Made by a program: the position numbers and the translations under genes. A DNA stretch of 64,000 nt from UBA4416 sp963422675 (GTDB lineage: Bacteria; Bacteroidota; Bacteroidia; B-17B0; Aurantibacillaceae). Under the pieces are notes generated by a model. That model saw only the letters and a program-made list of their open reading frames with translations, searched no databases and was not told the origin of the DNA. The DNA lies in NCBI GenBank assembly GCA_963422675.2, contig CAXVYS010000023.1:44905-108904 (forward strand), in the 5' to 3' direction. Numbering within the stretch: the stretch's first letter is position 1; each line of letters opens with the position of its first letter. Below, one piece after another: positions 23,571-33,507 of this stretch.

Positions 23571-26093
23571 ATGACACTTAGAAAATTTTTAGATTTTGTG
23601 GAGTTTAAATTATTTAAATTTAAATGGGCAATCAGTTTATTATTACTGTTCTTTTGCATTGTTTTTCGCCACCAAATTGAGGACTTAATTAATAGCCATA
23701 TTGTAATAAGGTATTTAAATAAAATACAAGATACTATTGTAAATGATTGTATATTTTTAATATCTCTGGTTTCAATTTTTCTTATTTTTTTAAATAGATT
23801 AATAAGAAATTATCGCATTAGTATATTTCGTTTTTTTCTTGTTTTACTTATTGCAATTGTATATTTATATTATAGGAACTTTTATCATTTATGGGAGTTC
23901 ACTAAATTGCATTTACTTAGTATTTATTATTTTGATATTATCTTTTTTGTCTGTGCTTTTTATATTATACTTGAAATTTTTAATTCATTTTCAAAAAAGA
24001 GAAATATAGATAACAATGTTGCGCCGTTTGTTCTAGATGAGCCTTTAGACTCAGACGGCGAAGATTTGCTTAACAGGACTGCCGATGCGAATGAATTAGC
24101 CAATAGATTATCAGCAACAATTAGTAAAAAAGCCTTTGCTATTGGGATTAATGGAGAGTGGGGATTTGGGAAATCATCATTTTTTGAATTAATTAAAAAC
24201 GAAATTTCAAAAGATAGTTCTAATATAATTATTGATTTTAATCCCTGGCGTGGTTATAAAAACAATGGATTGTATAAGGACTTTTTTGAGGTTTTAAGCC
24301 AATCTATTGGTAAGTATAATGATTTACTAAGAATCAGTTTAAAAAATTACGGCGATACATTATTGAATGTTAATGAGGGAATATTACAACAAGCAATAAA
24401 TATTTCTAATGATTTATTTAGTGTCAATTCAATCGAAGGACAACATAACGAAATAAATGCTGCTCTTGAAAAGGTTAATAAAAAGTTTTACGTTTTTATC
24501 GATGACCTTGATAGATTAACTACTGATGAAATTATCGAAGTATTGAAATTAGTTAGAAACACGGCAGATTTTTATAATTTGAAGTTTATCCTAGCTTATG
24601 ATAAAAATTACTTAGTAAATGCCCTAAAAAGCATTAATAACTATAATTATACAAACTATCTTGAGAAAATTATTTTATATGAGTATAATTTAGCACCCAT
24701 AGAGTCTACTCAACTAACAAAGGAATTTAATAAATTGCTTAAATTATATTGTGTAAAAGACTTACAGGGTGAGCTGGAAGAAATGTCTAAGAAAAAGACT
24801 TTTGAGAGAAATCATCTAATAGGTATTTATTTATATAGTTTAAGAGATGTAAAAAGGTTCGCAAATAGTTTTATCCCTAGAATTAATAAGTATTACAAGG
24901 AAATTGATATGATTGATTATATTAATTTGGAGATTTTGCGATTAAAATATCCTTTAATGTTGTATAAATTATATTATGATAAACATAAGTTTTTGCAAAA
25001 TGGAGATAATGGAATTTTGCAGTTTATTAAATCTTCAAATTTAAAAGAAAACACTTTGATAGAGGATTATATATTGGAGCATCACGATTATCTTCAAATT
25101 GAAAAAGCTAATGCTTCAAAATTAATTTCATTAATAAAATCTATATTTATTGCTGATAGAATTTTTGAAAGTCTCATTAGCGAGAAGTCTATAAAACGTG
25201 ATAAAAATTTTGGTTTTTATTTTAGAAATGAAATTGCAGAATACGCTATTTCTTATTCAGAGTTTGAAGATGTTATAACTGCTGATATGGAAATTATTGA
25301 GTTGAAATTTAACGAATGGGTCGAAATTGGTAAAAGAACAGCAGTTATAGATAAATTTAGAAATTTTAAATTTTATGATTATTTCACATTATCAGATGAG
25401 TTTGAAAAATTTATTAAATCAATTTTTTTATTAGCAAATATCGAGAAAGTTGAAAAAGATGTTTATGCTGGTTATCCAGATAAAGACTTATTTGATATTA
25501 TATATGAAAAAGAAAAGATTAGTAAAGTTTATTATAACAATAGTACTGAAAAGTATAAGGAGTTTATCGATTCTATTTTTGCAAATGCAAAGTTCCCGTA
25601 CTTCATGGAATCTGATATATTAGATTACATTTCAGTTAATTTACTTTCCGATAAATTTATTTTATCACAAGATGAAATAGAAAAATACATGATAAACTAT
25701 TTTAAAAACTACACGATTCATTCCAATATTTTAGATGACGGTTTTTGGAGACTTTACCATAATTGTAGAAAAGGTGTTTTACAGGGAAATACAATAACGA
25801 AAGAACATTTGCCAAAAGCTAAGGAATATTATAAAAAGTTTGTATTTAAGAATACAGATATTCTCAAGGGTTATTTGAATGCTGTAACAGATGGTAACAT
25901 AAGAGAAGAAGAATTATTTATGATTAATAGAGCCGTTGTAGATGTTTTCGAAAGTTACGAGAAATTTGTAGAGTTATTAATGGAGTCAAAATTTAAAGAT
26001 GAAGATTTCGTAATTGAATTTTTGAATTTCCATGAAGTGTTTGCGAAATCTGATTATAAGGTATATGTGCCTTTTAACTTTAAATATTTGTAA
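23571..26093 (+). CDS. KAP-family P-loop NTPase with N-terminal membrane helices
   Basis: An 840-residue membrane NTPase. Four hydrophobic helices lie in residues ~15-140. Then come LANRLSATISKKAFAIGINGEWGFGKSS (Walker A, near residues 195-203), IIDFNPWRGYKN (the KAP NPW motif), FYVFIDDLDRL (Walker B near 311) and FILAYDKNYLVNAL. The C-terminal ~450 residues are helical, AT-rich in codon use and unlike anything I can name. KAP NTPases include PifA of plasmid F, which excludes phage T7, and many are linked to defence. I chose the ATG at 23571 over the GTG at 23565. Divergent from the ATPase/nuclease-like pair across about 215 bp. Confidence 0.85.
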   Translation: MTLRKFLDFVEFKLFKFKWAISLLLLFFCIVFRHQIEDLINSHIVIRYLNKIQDTIVNDCIFLISLVSIFLIFLNRLIRNYRISIFRFFLVLLIAIVYLYYRNFYHLWEFTKLHLLSIYYFDIIFFVCAFYIILEIFNSFSKKRNIDNNVAPFVLDEPLDSDGEDLLNRTADANELANRLSATISKKAFAIGINGEWGFGKSSFFELIKNEISKDSSNIIIDFNPWRGYKNNGLYKDFFEVLSQSIGKYNDLLRISLKNYGDTLLNVNEGILQQAINISNDLFSVNSIEGQHNEINAALEKVNKKFYVFIDDLDRLTTDEIIEVLKLVRNTADFYNLKFILAYDKNYLVNALKSINNYNYTNYLEKIILYEYNLAPIESTQLTKEFNKLLKLYCVKDLQGELEEMSKKKTFERNHLIGIYLYSLRDVKRFANSFIPRINKYYKEIDMIDYINLEILRLKYPLMLYKLYYDKHKFLQNGDNGILQFIKSSNLKENTLIEDYILEHHDYLQIEKANASKLISLIKSIFIADRIFESLISEKSIKRDKNFGFYFRNEIAEYAISYSEFEDVITADMEIIELKFNEWVEIGKRTAVIDKFRNFKFYDYFTLSDEFEKFIKSIFLLANIEKVEKDVYAGYPDKDLFDIIYEKEKISKVYYNNSTEKYKEFIDSIFANAKFPYFMESDILDYISVNLLSDKFILSQDEIEKYMINYFKNYTIHSNILDDGFWRLYHNCRKGVLQGNTITKEHLPKAKEYYKKFVFKNTDILKGYLNAVTDGNIREEELFMINRAVVDVFESYEKFVELLMESKFKDEDFVIEFLNFHEVFAKSDYKVYVPFNFKYL

Positions 26094-26791
26094 GATTCTA
26101 TACGAAAAATTACCGTACGCCTGTGGCGCGATTTGTGGCGCATTGAGCGCACGCGCAAAAAGTGCGAAGCACACCTATTTGGAAAAGGCAGGAATTTAGC
26201 TCTTTTAATTTTGCCTGTCTTTTTGCAAAAGCAAATGTGCTAAATTGGGGATAGGCAAAGCGGCCCGCCAGCTGGCGGGCCGCAAAAGAGGAGAGGAAAA
26301 GTAAAAACTAAAAACCGCTTCTATTTCCCTAAACTGGTTCTATGAAACCATGTTCTTTGTCCAAATGGATTTTATTCTCGAAGTCGAAAAGCTAAATTAT
26401 CTGCTGTAAATTTTCATTAGAATTGTCAACTGGCGCATTGAACATAACTTACTTATATGACCAACTTTTGTGGTGGAATATTACCAAAAATGCAATATTC
26501 CATTAGTTTTTCTGGTCAAATCGTTTATTATAAATGTAGCCATTTTTTATAAATTATCAAATGGCGAAACCACTATATAAATTCCTGTGGTACTCTCGCT
26601 ACAACGTTTACTTTTCAACCAATATTTAAACTGTATTATTTTCTCCTTTTGGATTTTGCTTCACTCGGGTAGGGCATCAGCCGGTTTCTTGATTTCAACC
26701 GGTTTTAGCTTCTCCACATCATCTAGGGTATTTACCATACTCAAAATTAAATCAAAAGGTAGTAATGTATTGCTATGTTTTGTAGCAAAAA
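26094..26791. other. Non-genic 0.7-kb region with GC-rich palindrome and a possible remnant
   Basis: No convincing gene. It has a GTGGCGC-rich stretch (26118-26150), the 24-bp palindrome at 26260-26283, and AT-rich sequence. On the minus strand, between about 26780 and 26660, an open stretch reads NTLLPFDLILSMVNTLDDVEKLKPVEIKKPADALPE and then stops; it looks protein-like but lacks an obvious start signal and is followed by no homology I know, so it may be the tail of a lost gene. Confidence 0.4.
26260..26283. repeat. Perfect 24-bp GC-rich palindrome
   Basis: Twelve-base arms GCGGCCCGCCAG / CTGGCGGGCCGC with no spacer, standing out in a roughly 35% GC setting. Palindromes of the CCCGCCAGCTGGCGGG type are scattered through some Bacteroidota genomes, so it is probably a REP-like unit, though it could also act as a transcription stop after the KAP gene. 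Confidence 0.6.
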
Positions 26792-26822
26792 AAATCCCCG
26801 CTTATTTCTAAGCGGGGATTTT
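26792..26822 (-). terminator. Rho-independent terminator of dnaK
   Basis: Hairpin AAATCCCCGCTTA / TAAGCGGGGATTT with a TTTC loop and A/T runs on both sides, 20 bp after the dnaK stop codon. Confidence 0.85.
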
Positions 26823-26841
26823 GTATTCAACTTTAAAAAAA

Positions 26842-28740
26842 TTATTTTACTTCTTCATAATCAACATCAGTTACATTTTCACCTTTGTTGTTATCGTTGT
26901 TTTCTTTTGCCGGTTCTGCATTGGCACCACCTTGTTGGTTCATGGCGTTAGACATTTCCTGGGAAGCTGCTTCCCATGCACTGTTTAAAGCAGTAGTAGC
27001 CGTATCAATATCAGCAAGGTTTCTTGAATCGTGTGCCGTTTTTAAGCTAGCTAAAGCACTTTCAATGTTTGCTTTTTTCTCTGCAGGTATTTTATCTCCG
27101 TATTCTTTTAACTGTTTTTCAGTCTGGAAAATCATACCGTCAGCAGCATTGATTTTTTCTACTTCTTCTTTTGCTTTTTTATCAGCATCAGCATTCATTT
27201 CTGCTTCACGTTTCATTTTTTCGATTTCTTCTTTGCTTAATCCGGAAGACGCTTCGATACGAATGTTTTGTGCTTTACCTGTTGCTTTATCTTTTGCAGA
27301 AACCGATAATATACCGTTAGCATCAATATCAAAGGTTACTTCAATTTGAGGTACACCACGTGGTGCAGGCATAATACCATCCAAGTTAAACTGACCAATG
27401 GTTCTGTTATCTTTTGCCATCGGACGCTCACCTTGTAATACATGTAACTGTACACTTGGTTGGCTATCGCTTGCTGTAGAGAATGTTTCTGTTTTTTTAG
27501 AAGGAATGGTTGTATTGGATTCGATTAGTTTTGTAAATACGCCACCATACGTTTCGATACCTAATGATAAAGGTGTTACATCTAATAATAATACATCTTT
27601 TACTTCTCCTGTTAATACACCACCTTGAATAGCAGCACCTAAAGCTACAACTTCATCAGGGTTAACACCTTTACTTGGTGCTTTTCCAAAGAATTTTTCA
27701 ACGGCAGCCTGTATAGCAGGGATACGTGTTGAACCACCTACTAAAATAATTTCATCAATATCAGAAGTTGATAAACCTGCATTTTTCAAAGCTGATTTAC
27801 AAGGCTCAATAGTTCTGTTGATTAAGCTATCTGCTAATTGTTCAAATTTAGCACGTGTTAATGATTTCACTAAATGTTTAGGGATACCATTTACCGGCAT
27901 AATGTATGGTAAATTAATTTCAGAAGTAGTCGTGCTTGATAATTCAATTTTAGCTTTTTCTGCAGCTTCTTTTAAACGTTGTAAAGCCATTGGGTCTTTA
28001 CGTAAATCAATTCCTTCATCACTTTTAAATGCGTCAGCCAACCAGTCAATAATTAATTGATCAAAGTCATCACCACCTAAGTGAGTATCACCGTCAGTTG
28101 ATTTTACTTCAAATACACCATCCCCTAATTCTAAAACCGACACGTCATGCGTACCACCACCACAGTCAAACACAACAATTTTCATGTCTTTGCCTTTTTT
28201 GTCCATACCATAAGCAAGGGCAGCAGCAGTTGGTTCGTTAATGATACGTTTTACTTTTAAACCAGCAATTTCACCGGCTTCTTTCGTAGCCTGACGTTGA
28301 GCATCGTTAAAATAAGCCGGTACGGTAATTACAGCTTCATCCACTGTAGTTCCTAAAAAGTCTTCAGCTGTTTTTTTCATTTTTTGTAAAATGATAGCTG
28401 AAATTTCCTGTGCAGAGTAGTTTCTGTCATCAATTACCACACGAGGGGTGTTATTGTCGCCTTTTACTACTTTATATGTCATACGAGGGATCTCTTTTTG
28501 AGCTTCGTCAAAAGAAGAACCCATGAAACGTTTAATAGACGAAATGGTTTTGGTTGGATTGGTTATAGCCTGGCGTTTAGCAGGATCTCCTACTTTACGT
28601 TCTCCTCCTTCAACAAAAGCCACTACAGATGGTGTAGTTCTTTTACCTTCGTTATTTGCAATTACCACGGCTTCGTTACCTTCCATAACCGCTACGCAGC
28701 TATTGGTTGTTCCTAAGTCTATTCCTATTATCTTTCCCAT
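26842..28740 (-). CDS. dnaK: Molecular chaperone DnaK (Hsp70)
   Basis: The 632-residue Hsp70 chaperone, which binds exposed hydrophobic segments in an ATP-driven cycle with DnaJ and GrpE. GKIIGIDLGTTNSCVAVMEG, VVFDCGGGTHDVSVLELG, VGGSTRIPAIQ and the substrate domain with TFSTASDSQPSVQLHVLQGERPMAKDN are clear; the C-terminal lid ends in an acidic DVDYEEVK tail. dnaJ and grpE are not neighbours. A strong hairpin follows the gene. A heat-shock control element could not be made out in the 170-bp upstream gap. Confidence 0.98.
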   Translation of the reverse strand: MGKIIGIDLGTTNSCVAVMEGNEAVVIANNEGKRTTPSVVAFVEGGERKVGDPAKRQAITNPTKTISSIKRFMGSSFDEAQKEIPRMTYKVVKGDNNTPRVVIDDRNYSAQEISAIILQKMKKTAEDFLGTTVDEAVITVPAYFNDAQRQATKEAGEIAGLKVKRIINEPTAAALAYGMDKKGKDMKIVVFDCGGGTHDVSVLELGDGVFEVKSTDGDTHLGGDDFDQLIIDWLADAFKSDEGIDLRKDPMALQRLKEAAEKAKIELSSTTTSEINLPYIMPVNGIPKHLVKSLTRAKFEQLADSLINRTIEPCKSALKNAGLSTSDIDEIILVGGSTRIPAIQAAVEKFFGKAPSKGVNPDEVVALGAAIQGGVLTGEVKDVLLLDVTPLSLGIETYGGVFTKLIESNTTIPSKKTETFSTASDSQPSVQLHVLQGERPMAKDNRTIGQFNLDGIMPAPRGVPQIEVTFDIDANGILSVSAKDKATGKAQNIRIEASSGLSKEEIEKMKREAEMNADADKKAKEEVEKINAADGMIFQTEKQLKEYGDKIPAEKKANIESALASLKTAHDSRNLADIDTATTALNSAWEAASQEMSNAMNQQGGANAEPAKENNDNNKGENVTDVDYEEVK

Positions 28741-28909
28741 AATTGTATTTATTTGTTTTGTTATTTAGTTTTCGATTTTGTTAAAGTAATGTCAATGTTT
28801 ATGCCAATTGCTCTGTTTTTTTAATATGTGACAGGCTGACATAAATTCTCCTCAAATGAGCTAATTTTTGTCATTTTAATTAAAAAATAGGGTAAAATAT
28901 GCCATAAAA

Positions 28910-30058
28910 TTAATTGCAGACAACAGGGCTGGTAACTCCCGAGCTATTACAGAATAAGTAAGGGTTTGTACTTGGGTGACAAGCTATTCTGTCAATAAAA
29001 TCGTTCCAAAGGTCTTTTGTAACCGTTGATCTGGATCTTGATGAGAAAATACCCACTCCTCCGGTAATATTGCTGTAGGAAGGTTTATCTTGGGCAATAC
29101 TATTGGATGGTGCATTGATCTGTAAGAAATCGGATAAGTTTTCGGCTCCGGCCTGAACAATATATTCTAAATAAAAGGACTTCCTGTTTTTGATATTGGC
29201 AGTAGGTTTTTTAGCTAATTCACGGGCCACGTTTTCATAAAAATTATTTCCGGTAAATTTAAAATCTTCAATTAATAGCCCTCCGTTTAAATCGGTAGAT
29301 TTTGTAGTGGTAAAGTTATAATTCACATAATCATAATTAACACCACCGCCAATTAAGCTGTCAATATAATGGAAACGCATAATTACACCATAAAGCCTGG
29401 CATTAACAATGGATCTGAATTTAATATAGTAGGTACTGGTTGGTACATCGTAATTTACATACTTTGGTTTATCGGTAGAAATCGGATTTGCAGGATAATT
29501 ACCATGCATAGGGTAGGCGCTGGGATTATTGGCCAGATATAAAAATGGCATAGGTTGTTGTAAGCCCGAAGGTTTTACGCTATCCAGAATAGTAGTTTGA
29601 GCCGTAAATATGGCATTGGTTGAATTATTTTTAATAGTAAGCTTATAATCGCCCGTATTATATAATTTATCGGTGGTTTGCCATAATCGTTGGCTGGTAT
29701 TAAATGTACCACCCTCGGTAGTAATGACAGTTTCTGTTAAAACAATTTCTTTTTTTGTGCCATTACCAACAGATGTTAATGTAGGAGTAGTACTACCTGA
29801 CATAAAACGCTGCAGTGTAACGGTTAATTCACCAGGGCCATAATTGATCTGGCTGTTATCCTGGCCTGCTACAAGGGCATCTCCATCAGTGAGGTATACT
29901 TTATTGATACGGATATTCTGAATACCTTCATTTGGATTCAGGATCCCGTAAACCGATACGGATTCTTCACCCGGAGCAAATACTTCTAATTTGTTTTTAC
30001 AAGATGTAAAACTCAGGACAAGGCCTAAAATAAAAAGTGCTGTAATAGAATATTTCAT
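28910..30058 (-). CDS. DUF4249 family outer-surface lipoprotein
   Basis: A 382-residue protein from the ATG at 30058, where MKYSITALFILGLVLSFTSCKNK gives a signal peptide ending in a lipobox Cys; an ATG further upstream would bury that signal. The body matches the DUF4249 family of Bacteroidota (VSVYGILNPNEGIQNIRINKVYL near the N-terminus). DUF4249 proteins usually sit beside a TonB-dependent receptor, but here no receptor is adjacent. Function unknown. A TAnnTTTG element lies about 76 bp upstream. Confidence 0.8.
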   Translation of the reverse strand: MKYSITALFILGLVLSFTSCKNKLEVFAPGEESVSVYGILNPNEGIQNIRINKVYLTDGDALVAGQDNSQINYGPGELTVTLQRFMSGSTTPTLTSVGNGTKKEIVLTETVITTEGGTFNTSQRLWQTTDKLYNTGDYKLTIKNNSTNAIFTAQTTILDSVKPSGLQQPMPFLYLANNPSAYPMHGNYPANPISTDKPKYVNYDVPTSTYYIKFRSIVNARLYGVIMRFHYIDSLIGGGVNYDYVNYNFTTTKSTDLNGGLLIEDFKFTGNNFYENVARELAKKPTANIKNRKSFYLEYIVQAGAENLSDFLQINAPSNSIAQDKPSYSNITGGVGIFSSRSRSTVTKDLWNDFIDRIACHPSTNPYLFCNSSGVTSPVVCN

Positions 30059-30133
30059 GCGTGTTTTATTATTTGTAACTAACCATGTAATTACTTCGAT
30101 TTGTAACATCAAAAAGCAATTAAATTAAGACTA

Positions 30134-30141
30134 CAAAGTTA
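30134..30141 (-). promoter_or_regulatory. -7 element for the DUF4249 gene
   Basis: TAACTTTG on the minus strand, an exact TAnnTTTG match, 76 bp before the ATG at 30058. Confidence 0.45.
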
Positions 30142-30215
30142 CCATTTTTAAGCGAACTCCAAATTAATTCAGTAATTTTACAAAAAAACCATCTAATTCT
30201 TTTAATCCTTTTAGT

Positions 30216-31031
30216 ATGTCAGTGCATAAAGAAGTAAAAAAAGTAACTACCCATCAGCTGCAGGAAATGAAACGCCGTGGCGAAAAAATATCTATGCTTA
30301 CCGCATACGATTATACGATGGCAAAAATCATTGATCACGCGGGTATTGATGTAATACTAGTGGGAGACAGTGCCAGTAACGTGATGGCAGGTTACGAAAC
30401 TACTTTACCCATTACCCTGGATCATATGATATACCATGCTTCCTCGGTAGTACGCGCGGTAGACAGAGCTTTAGTGGTAGTTGATCTTCCTTTTGGATCC
30501 TATCAGGGAAATTCAAAAGAGGCTTTAACTTCTGCCATTAAAGTGATGAAGGAAAGTGGCGGACATGCCATAAAAATGGAAGGTGGAAAAGAAATAAAAG
30601 ATTCTATTGAACGTATTTTATCGGCAGGTATCCCCGTTATGGGGCATTTGGGTTTAACTCCCCAGTCGATTTATAAATTTGGAACATATACAGTTAGGGC
30701 AAAAGAAGAGGAAGAAGCCAACAGGTTGTTGGAAGATGCTAAAATATTGGAAGAATCGGGTTGTTTTGCATTGGTTGTAGAGAAAATTCCTGCAAAACTG
30801 GCCGAACAGGTGGCAAAAAGCATTTCTATCCCCGTTATTGGGATTGGTGCCGGTGGGGGTGTAGATGGCCAGGTTTTGGTAACACACGATATGTTAGGTA
30901 TGACTCATGAGTTCAGTCCCCGTTTTTTAAGAAGGTATGCCAGTTTGTATGATAGCATGACAAGTGCTTTTCAGCAATACATAAAAGATGTAAAAAGCAG
31001 GGATTTCCCTAACGAAAGTGAGCAGTATTAG
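30216..31031 (+). CDS. panB: 3-methyl-2-oxobutanoate hydroxymethyltransferase
   Basis: The first step of pantothenate synthesis: transfer of a hydroxymethyl group from methylene-THF to alpha-ketoisovalerate, forming ketopantoate. The 271-residue product (family ~265) has MLTAYDYTMAKIIDHAGIDVILVGDSASNVMAGYETTLP, the Mg-binding VVDLPFGSYQ, and IPVIGIGAGGGVDGQVLVTHDMLG. It is a single gene here, followed by a two-way terminator shared with the desaturase. Confidence 0.96.
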   Translation: MSVHKEVKKVTTHQLQEMKRRGEKISMLTAYDYTMAKIIDHAGIDVILVGDSASNVMAGYETTLPITLDHMIYHASSVVRAVDRALVVVDLPFGSYQGNSKEALTSAIKVMKESGGHAIKMEGGKEIKDSIERILSAGIPVMGHLGLTPQSIYKFGTYTVRAKEEEEANRLLEDAKILEESGCFALVVEKIPAKLAEQVAKSISIPVIGIGAGGGVDGQVLVTHDMLGMTHEFSPRFLRRYASLYDSMTSAFQQYIKDVKSRDFPNESEQY

Positions 31032-31089
31032 AAGGCACGACTCGAAAAAATAGCCTGAAACAAGTAACGTCATTAAAAAAACAAATAAA

Positions 31090-31120
31090 AAAATCCCCGA
31101 TCAATAATGGTCGGGGATTT
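31090..31120. terminator. Bidirectional terminator between panB and the desaturase
   Basis: Hairpin AAATCCCCGA / TCGGGGATTT around a 10-nt loop, with an A-run on the left and a T-run on the right, so it can end both converging transcripts. Confidence 0.85.
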
Positions 31121-31157
31121 TTTATGATAATTCATTGTGCCTATTTGGCGGGTATAA

Positions 31158-32273
31158 CTACCCAATAGCCTCATTAATATCCGGTAATTTACCGAAACTG
31201 ATAATAGCATTTACATGTGATTTCAACGCTTTACCAAAAGTTGCGTTTTCAAGATACGGTACACCGAATTCTTCAGCGGTTGTTTTCACAATTTCCGAAA
31301 TCTCCGGATAATGTACATGGCAAATATTGGGGAACAAATGGTGTTCTACCTGGAAATTCAAGCCTCCTACATACCAGGAGATCCATCTGTTTTTACGTGA
31401 AAAATTAACAGTGGTATTCATTTGATGAATCGCCCAGTTATTTTCTACCGTATAAGCTTCATTAGGTCTTGGATGGGTTGTGCCTTCCACAGTATGTGCC
31501 AGCTGAAATACAACCGTTAATATAATACCCGAAATAAATTGCATTAATAAATATCCCCATAACATCTGCGTAAACGGAATGTGAAATACAAACACAGGTA
31601 TTGCAAAAAAGATTCCCCAATAAATTACTTTACTTAAAAATATTTTAAACCAAATTACTCTGTTTTGCTCTTTAGTACTGGTATTTACACCTTGTTTGGT
31701 ATATTTATTAAATTGAATAAAATCTTTTAAAAGAGCCCAGTAAATAGTAAGGATCCCGTAAAACAAGAAGGCATAAATAAATTGTAATTTATGGTACCAT
31801 CTTACCTGTGTGTGCGGATTGAATTTTAAGATCAGCTTATCAGCAATATCATCATCATAATCTATAATATTAGTATAGGTATGGTGCATCACATTGTGTT
31901 GTAATTTCCAGTTAAAAACAGAGCCCCCTAATAAATTTAAGGTATGCCCCATCCAGTAATTGGTTTTGTGGTTGGACGAATAAGCTCCGTGATTGGCATC
32001 ATGCATCACACTCATTCCTATTCCGGAAAGCGCGAAGCCCATAAATGCCCATAAAGCAAGAGCTATTTTAAATGAAGGATTTAAGGCCAGGATTAAGATA
32101 AATGGCAGGATATAAGCAATTAACAGGATCACTGTTTTCACTATCATCGTTGTATTATAATGCCTTGAAATGTTGTTTTCTCTAAAATATCCGTCTACAC
32201 GTTTACGAAGTGTTGCGAAAAATAAAGCTTTGTCTTTGTCTTTGTCAATAAAACGAATGGGGGTAAATGCCAT
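31158..32273 (-). CDS. Membrane fatty acid desaturase (linoleoyl-CoA/front-end type)
   Basis: A 371-residue di-iron membrane desaturase that puts a double bond into fatty acyl chains. The three histidine boxes are HDANHGAYS, HNVMHHTYT and QVEHHLFP, the last with the Gln in place of the first His that marks the front-end/linoleoyl-CoA group. Four hydrophobic helices lie between. No cytochrome b5 domain is fused. Regiospecificity cannot be told. Convergent with panB and divergent from murI. Confidence 0.93.
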   Translation of the reverse strand: MAFTPIRFIDKDKDKALFFATLRKRVDGYFRENNISRHYNTTMIVKTVILLIAYILPFILILALNPSFKIALALWAFMGFALSGIGMSVMHDANHGAYSSNHKTNYWMGHTLNLLGGSVFNWKLQHNVMHHTYTNIIDYDDDIADKLILKFNPHTQVRWYHKLQFIYAFLFYGILTIYWALLKDFIQFNKYTKQGVNTSTKEQNRVIWFKIFLSKVIYWGIFFAIPVFVFHIPFTQMLWGYLLMQFISGIILTVVFQLAHTVEGTTHPRPNEAYTVENNWAIHQMNTTVNFSRKNRWISWYVGGLNFQVEHHLFPNICHVHYPEISEIVKTTAEEFGVPYLENATFGKALKSHVNAIISFGKLPDINEAIG

Positions 32274-32377
32274 CTATTGGTTTTTTAAAAATTTACTGAT
32301 TACAAAATAGTACTTACAGACTCTAAATATACACAAAAAACGAAAATTTACATAGATTATTGCTAATATTGTTGTAA

Positions 32378-33211
32378 ATGAGCACTACTAAAACATATTC
32401 TCCAATTGGAGTATTCGACTCCGGATACGGCGGTTTAACCGTGTTAAAAGAACTGGTTCATCTGATGCCTCAATACGATTATTTATATTTAGGGGATAAT
32501 GCAAGGGCTCCATATGGTTCGCGTTCGTTTGATACAGTGTATGAATATACGTTACAATGTGTGAAGGAACTGTTTGATGAAGGATGCGAATTAGTGATCC
32601 TTGCCTGTAATACTGCATCGGCAAAAGCGTTGCGAACGATTCAGCAAAAAGACCTTCCTTTAATAGATCCTAAAAAAAGAGTGTTGGGAGTTATCAGGCC
32701 AACCACCGAAGTAGTTGGTAATTATAGTAAAACCAATCATGTAGGTATTTTTGCTACCAGTGGAACCGTGTCTTCCGAATCGTATGTGATTGAGATCTCA
32801 AAGTTTTTCCCGGACATTAATGTCTTCCAGCAAGCTTGCCCTATGTGGGTTCCGCTCATTGAAAATAATGAATTGGATAATGCGGGAACAGATTTTTTTG
32901 TGAAAAAATACATCAATAAACTCTTCGCACAATCCAATCATATTGATACGATTATTTTAGGATGCACACATTATCCACTTTTAAAATCAACGATCGAAAA
33001 ATATTTACCGGAAGGTGTTACCTTGTTAACACAAGGTTCCATCGTATCCCATGGCTTAAAAGATTATTTGGTTCGTCATCCGGAAATGGAAACCTTACTT
33101 TCTAAAAACAGATCACTGGAATTTTATACAACCGATTCTCCCAAACAGTTTGATAAACATGCCAGTTTATTTTTTGGCAGAGATGTTAAATCAAAACATC
33201 TGTCGCTGTAG
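32378..33211 (+). CDS. murI: Glutamate racemase
   Basis: Makes D-glutamate for peptidoglycan. The 277-residue product shows GVFDSGYGGLTVLKEL with the Asp-Ser pair, YLGDNARAPYGSRS, the first catalytic Cys in VILACNTASAKAL and the second in IILGCTHYPLLK, as expected for MurI. A single gene, just upstream of the TPP riboswitch. Confidence 0.96.
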   Translation: MSTTKTYSPIGVFDSGYGGLTVLKELVHLMPQYDYLYLGDNARAPYGSRSFDTVYEYTLQCVKELFDEGCELVILACNTASAKALRTIQQKDLPLIDPKKRVLGVIRPTTEVVGNYSKTNHVGIFATSGTVSSESYVIEISKFFPDINVFQQACPMWVPLIENNELDNAGTDFFVKKYINKLFAQSNHIDTIILGCTHYPLLKSTIEKYLPEGVTLLTQGSIVSHGLKDYLVRHPEMETLLSKNRSLEFYTTDSPKQFDKHASLFFGRDVKSKHLSL

Positions 33212-33257
33212 TCATTTTCTTCGCAACATTTTTTTCGTCTATTCATAGAAAAACAAT

Positions 33258-33265
33258 TACTTTTG
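33258..33265 (+). promoter_or_regulatory. -7 element ahead of the TPP riboswitch
   Basis: TACTTTTG, an exact TAnnTTTG match, placed so that transcription would start about where the riboswitch aptamer begins. Confidence 0.6.
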
Positions 33266-33273
33266 TAAAGAAT

Positions 33274-33450
33274 CTTTAGGGGTGCTTTGTACAAATATTG
33301 AATTGGAGAATGAGAGAGAATGTGAATATTCATCTCTTTCATTCCACAACTCACTGATTGAACCAGGCTGAGATTATACCCATTACAGATAAACGCCAAA
33401 CGTTTGTGTGTATGCACCTGATCAGGATAATGCCTGCGGAGGGAAAAATA
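33274..33450 (+). ncRNA. TPP (THI-box) riboswitch
   Basis: Conserved aptamer elements in order: GGGGTGC at 33279, GGCTGAGA at 33367, ACCTGATCAGGATAATGCC from 33417, then TGCGGAGGGAAAA closing P1. A long stem-loop (GAATGAGAGAG ... CTCTTTCATTC) fills the variable P3 region. It lies about 60 bp ahead of a TonB-dependent receptor gene and should lower its expression when thiamine pyrophosphate is plentiful. Confidence 0.93.
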
Positions 33451-33507
33451 GTTAACTGAAATTTCGCATCCCCTTGCGAAGTTGGTTTTAACAAATTAAA
33501 TGTAAAA

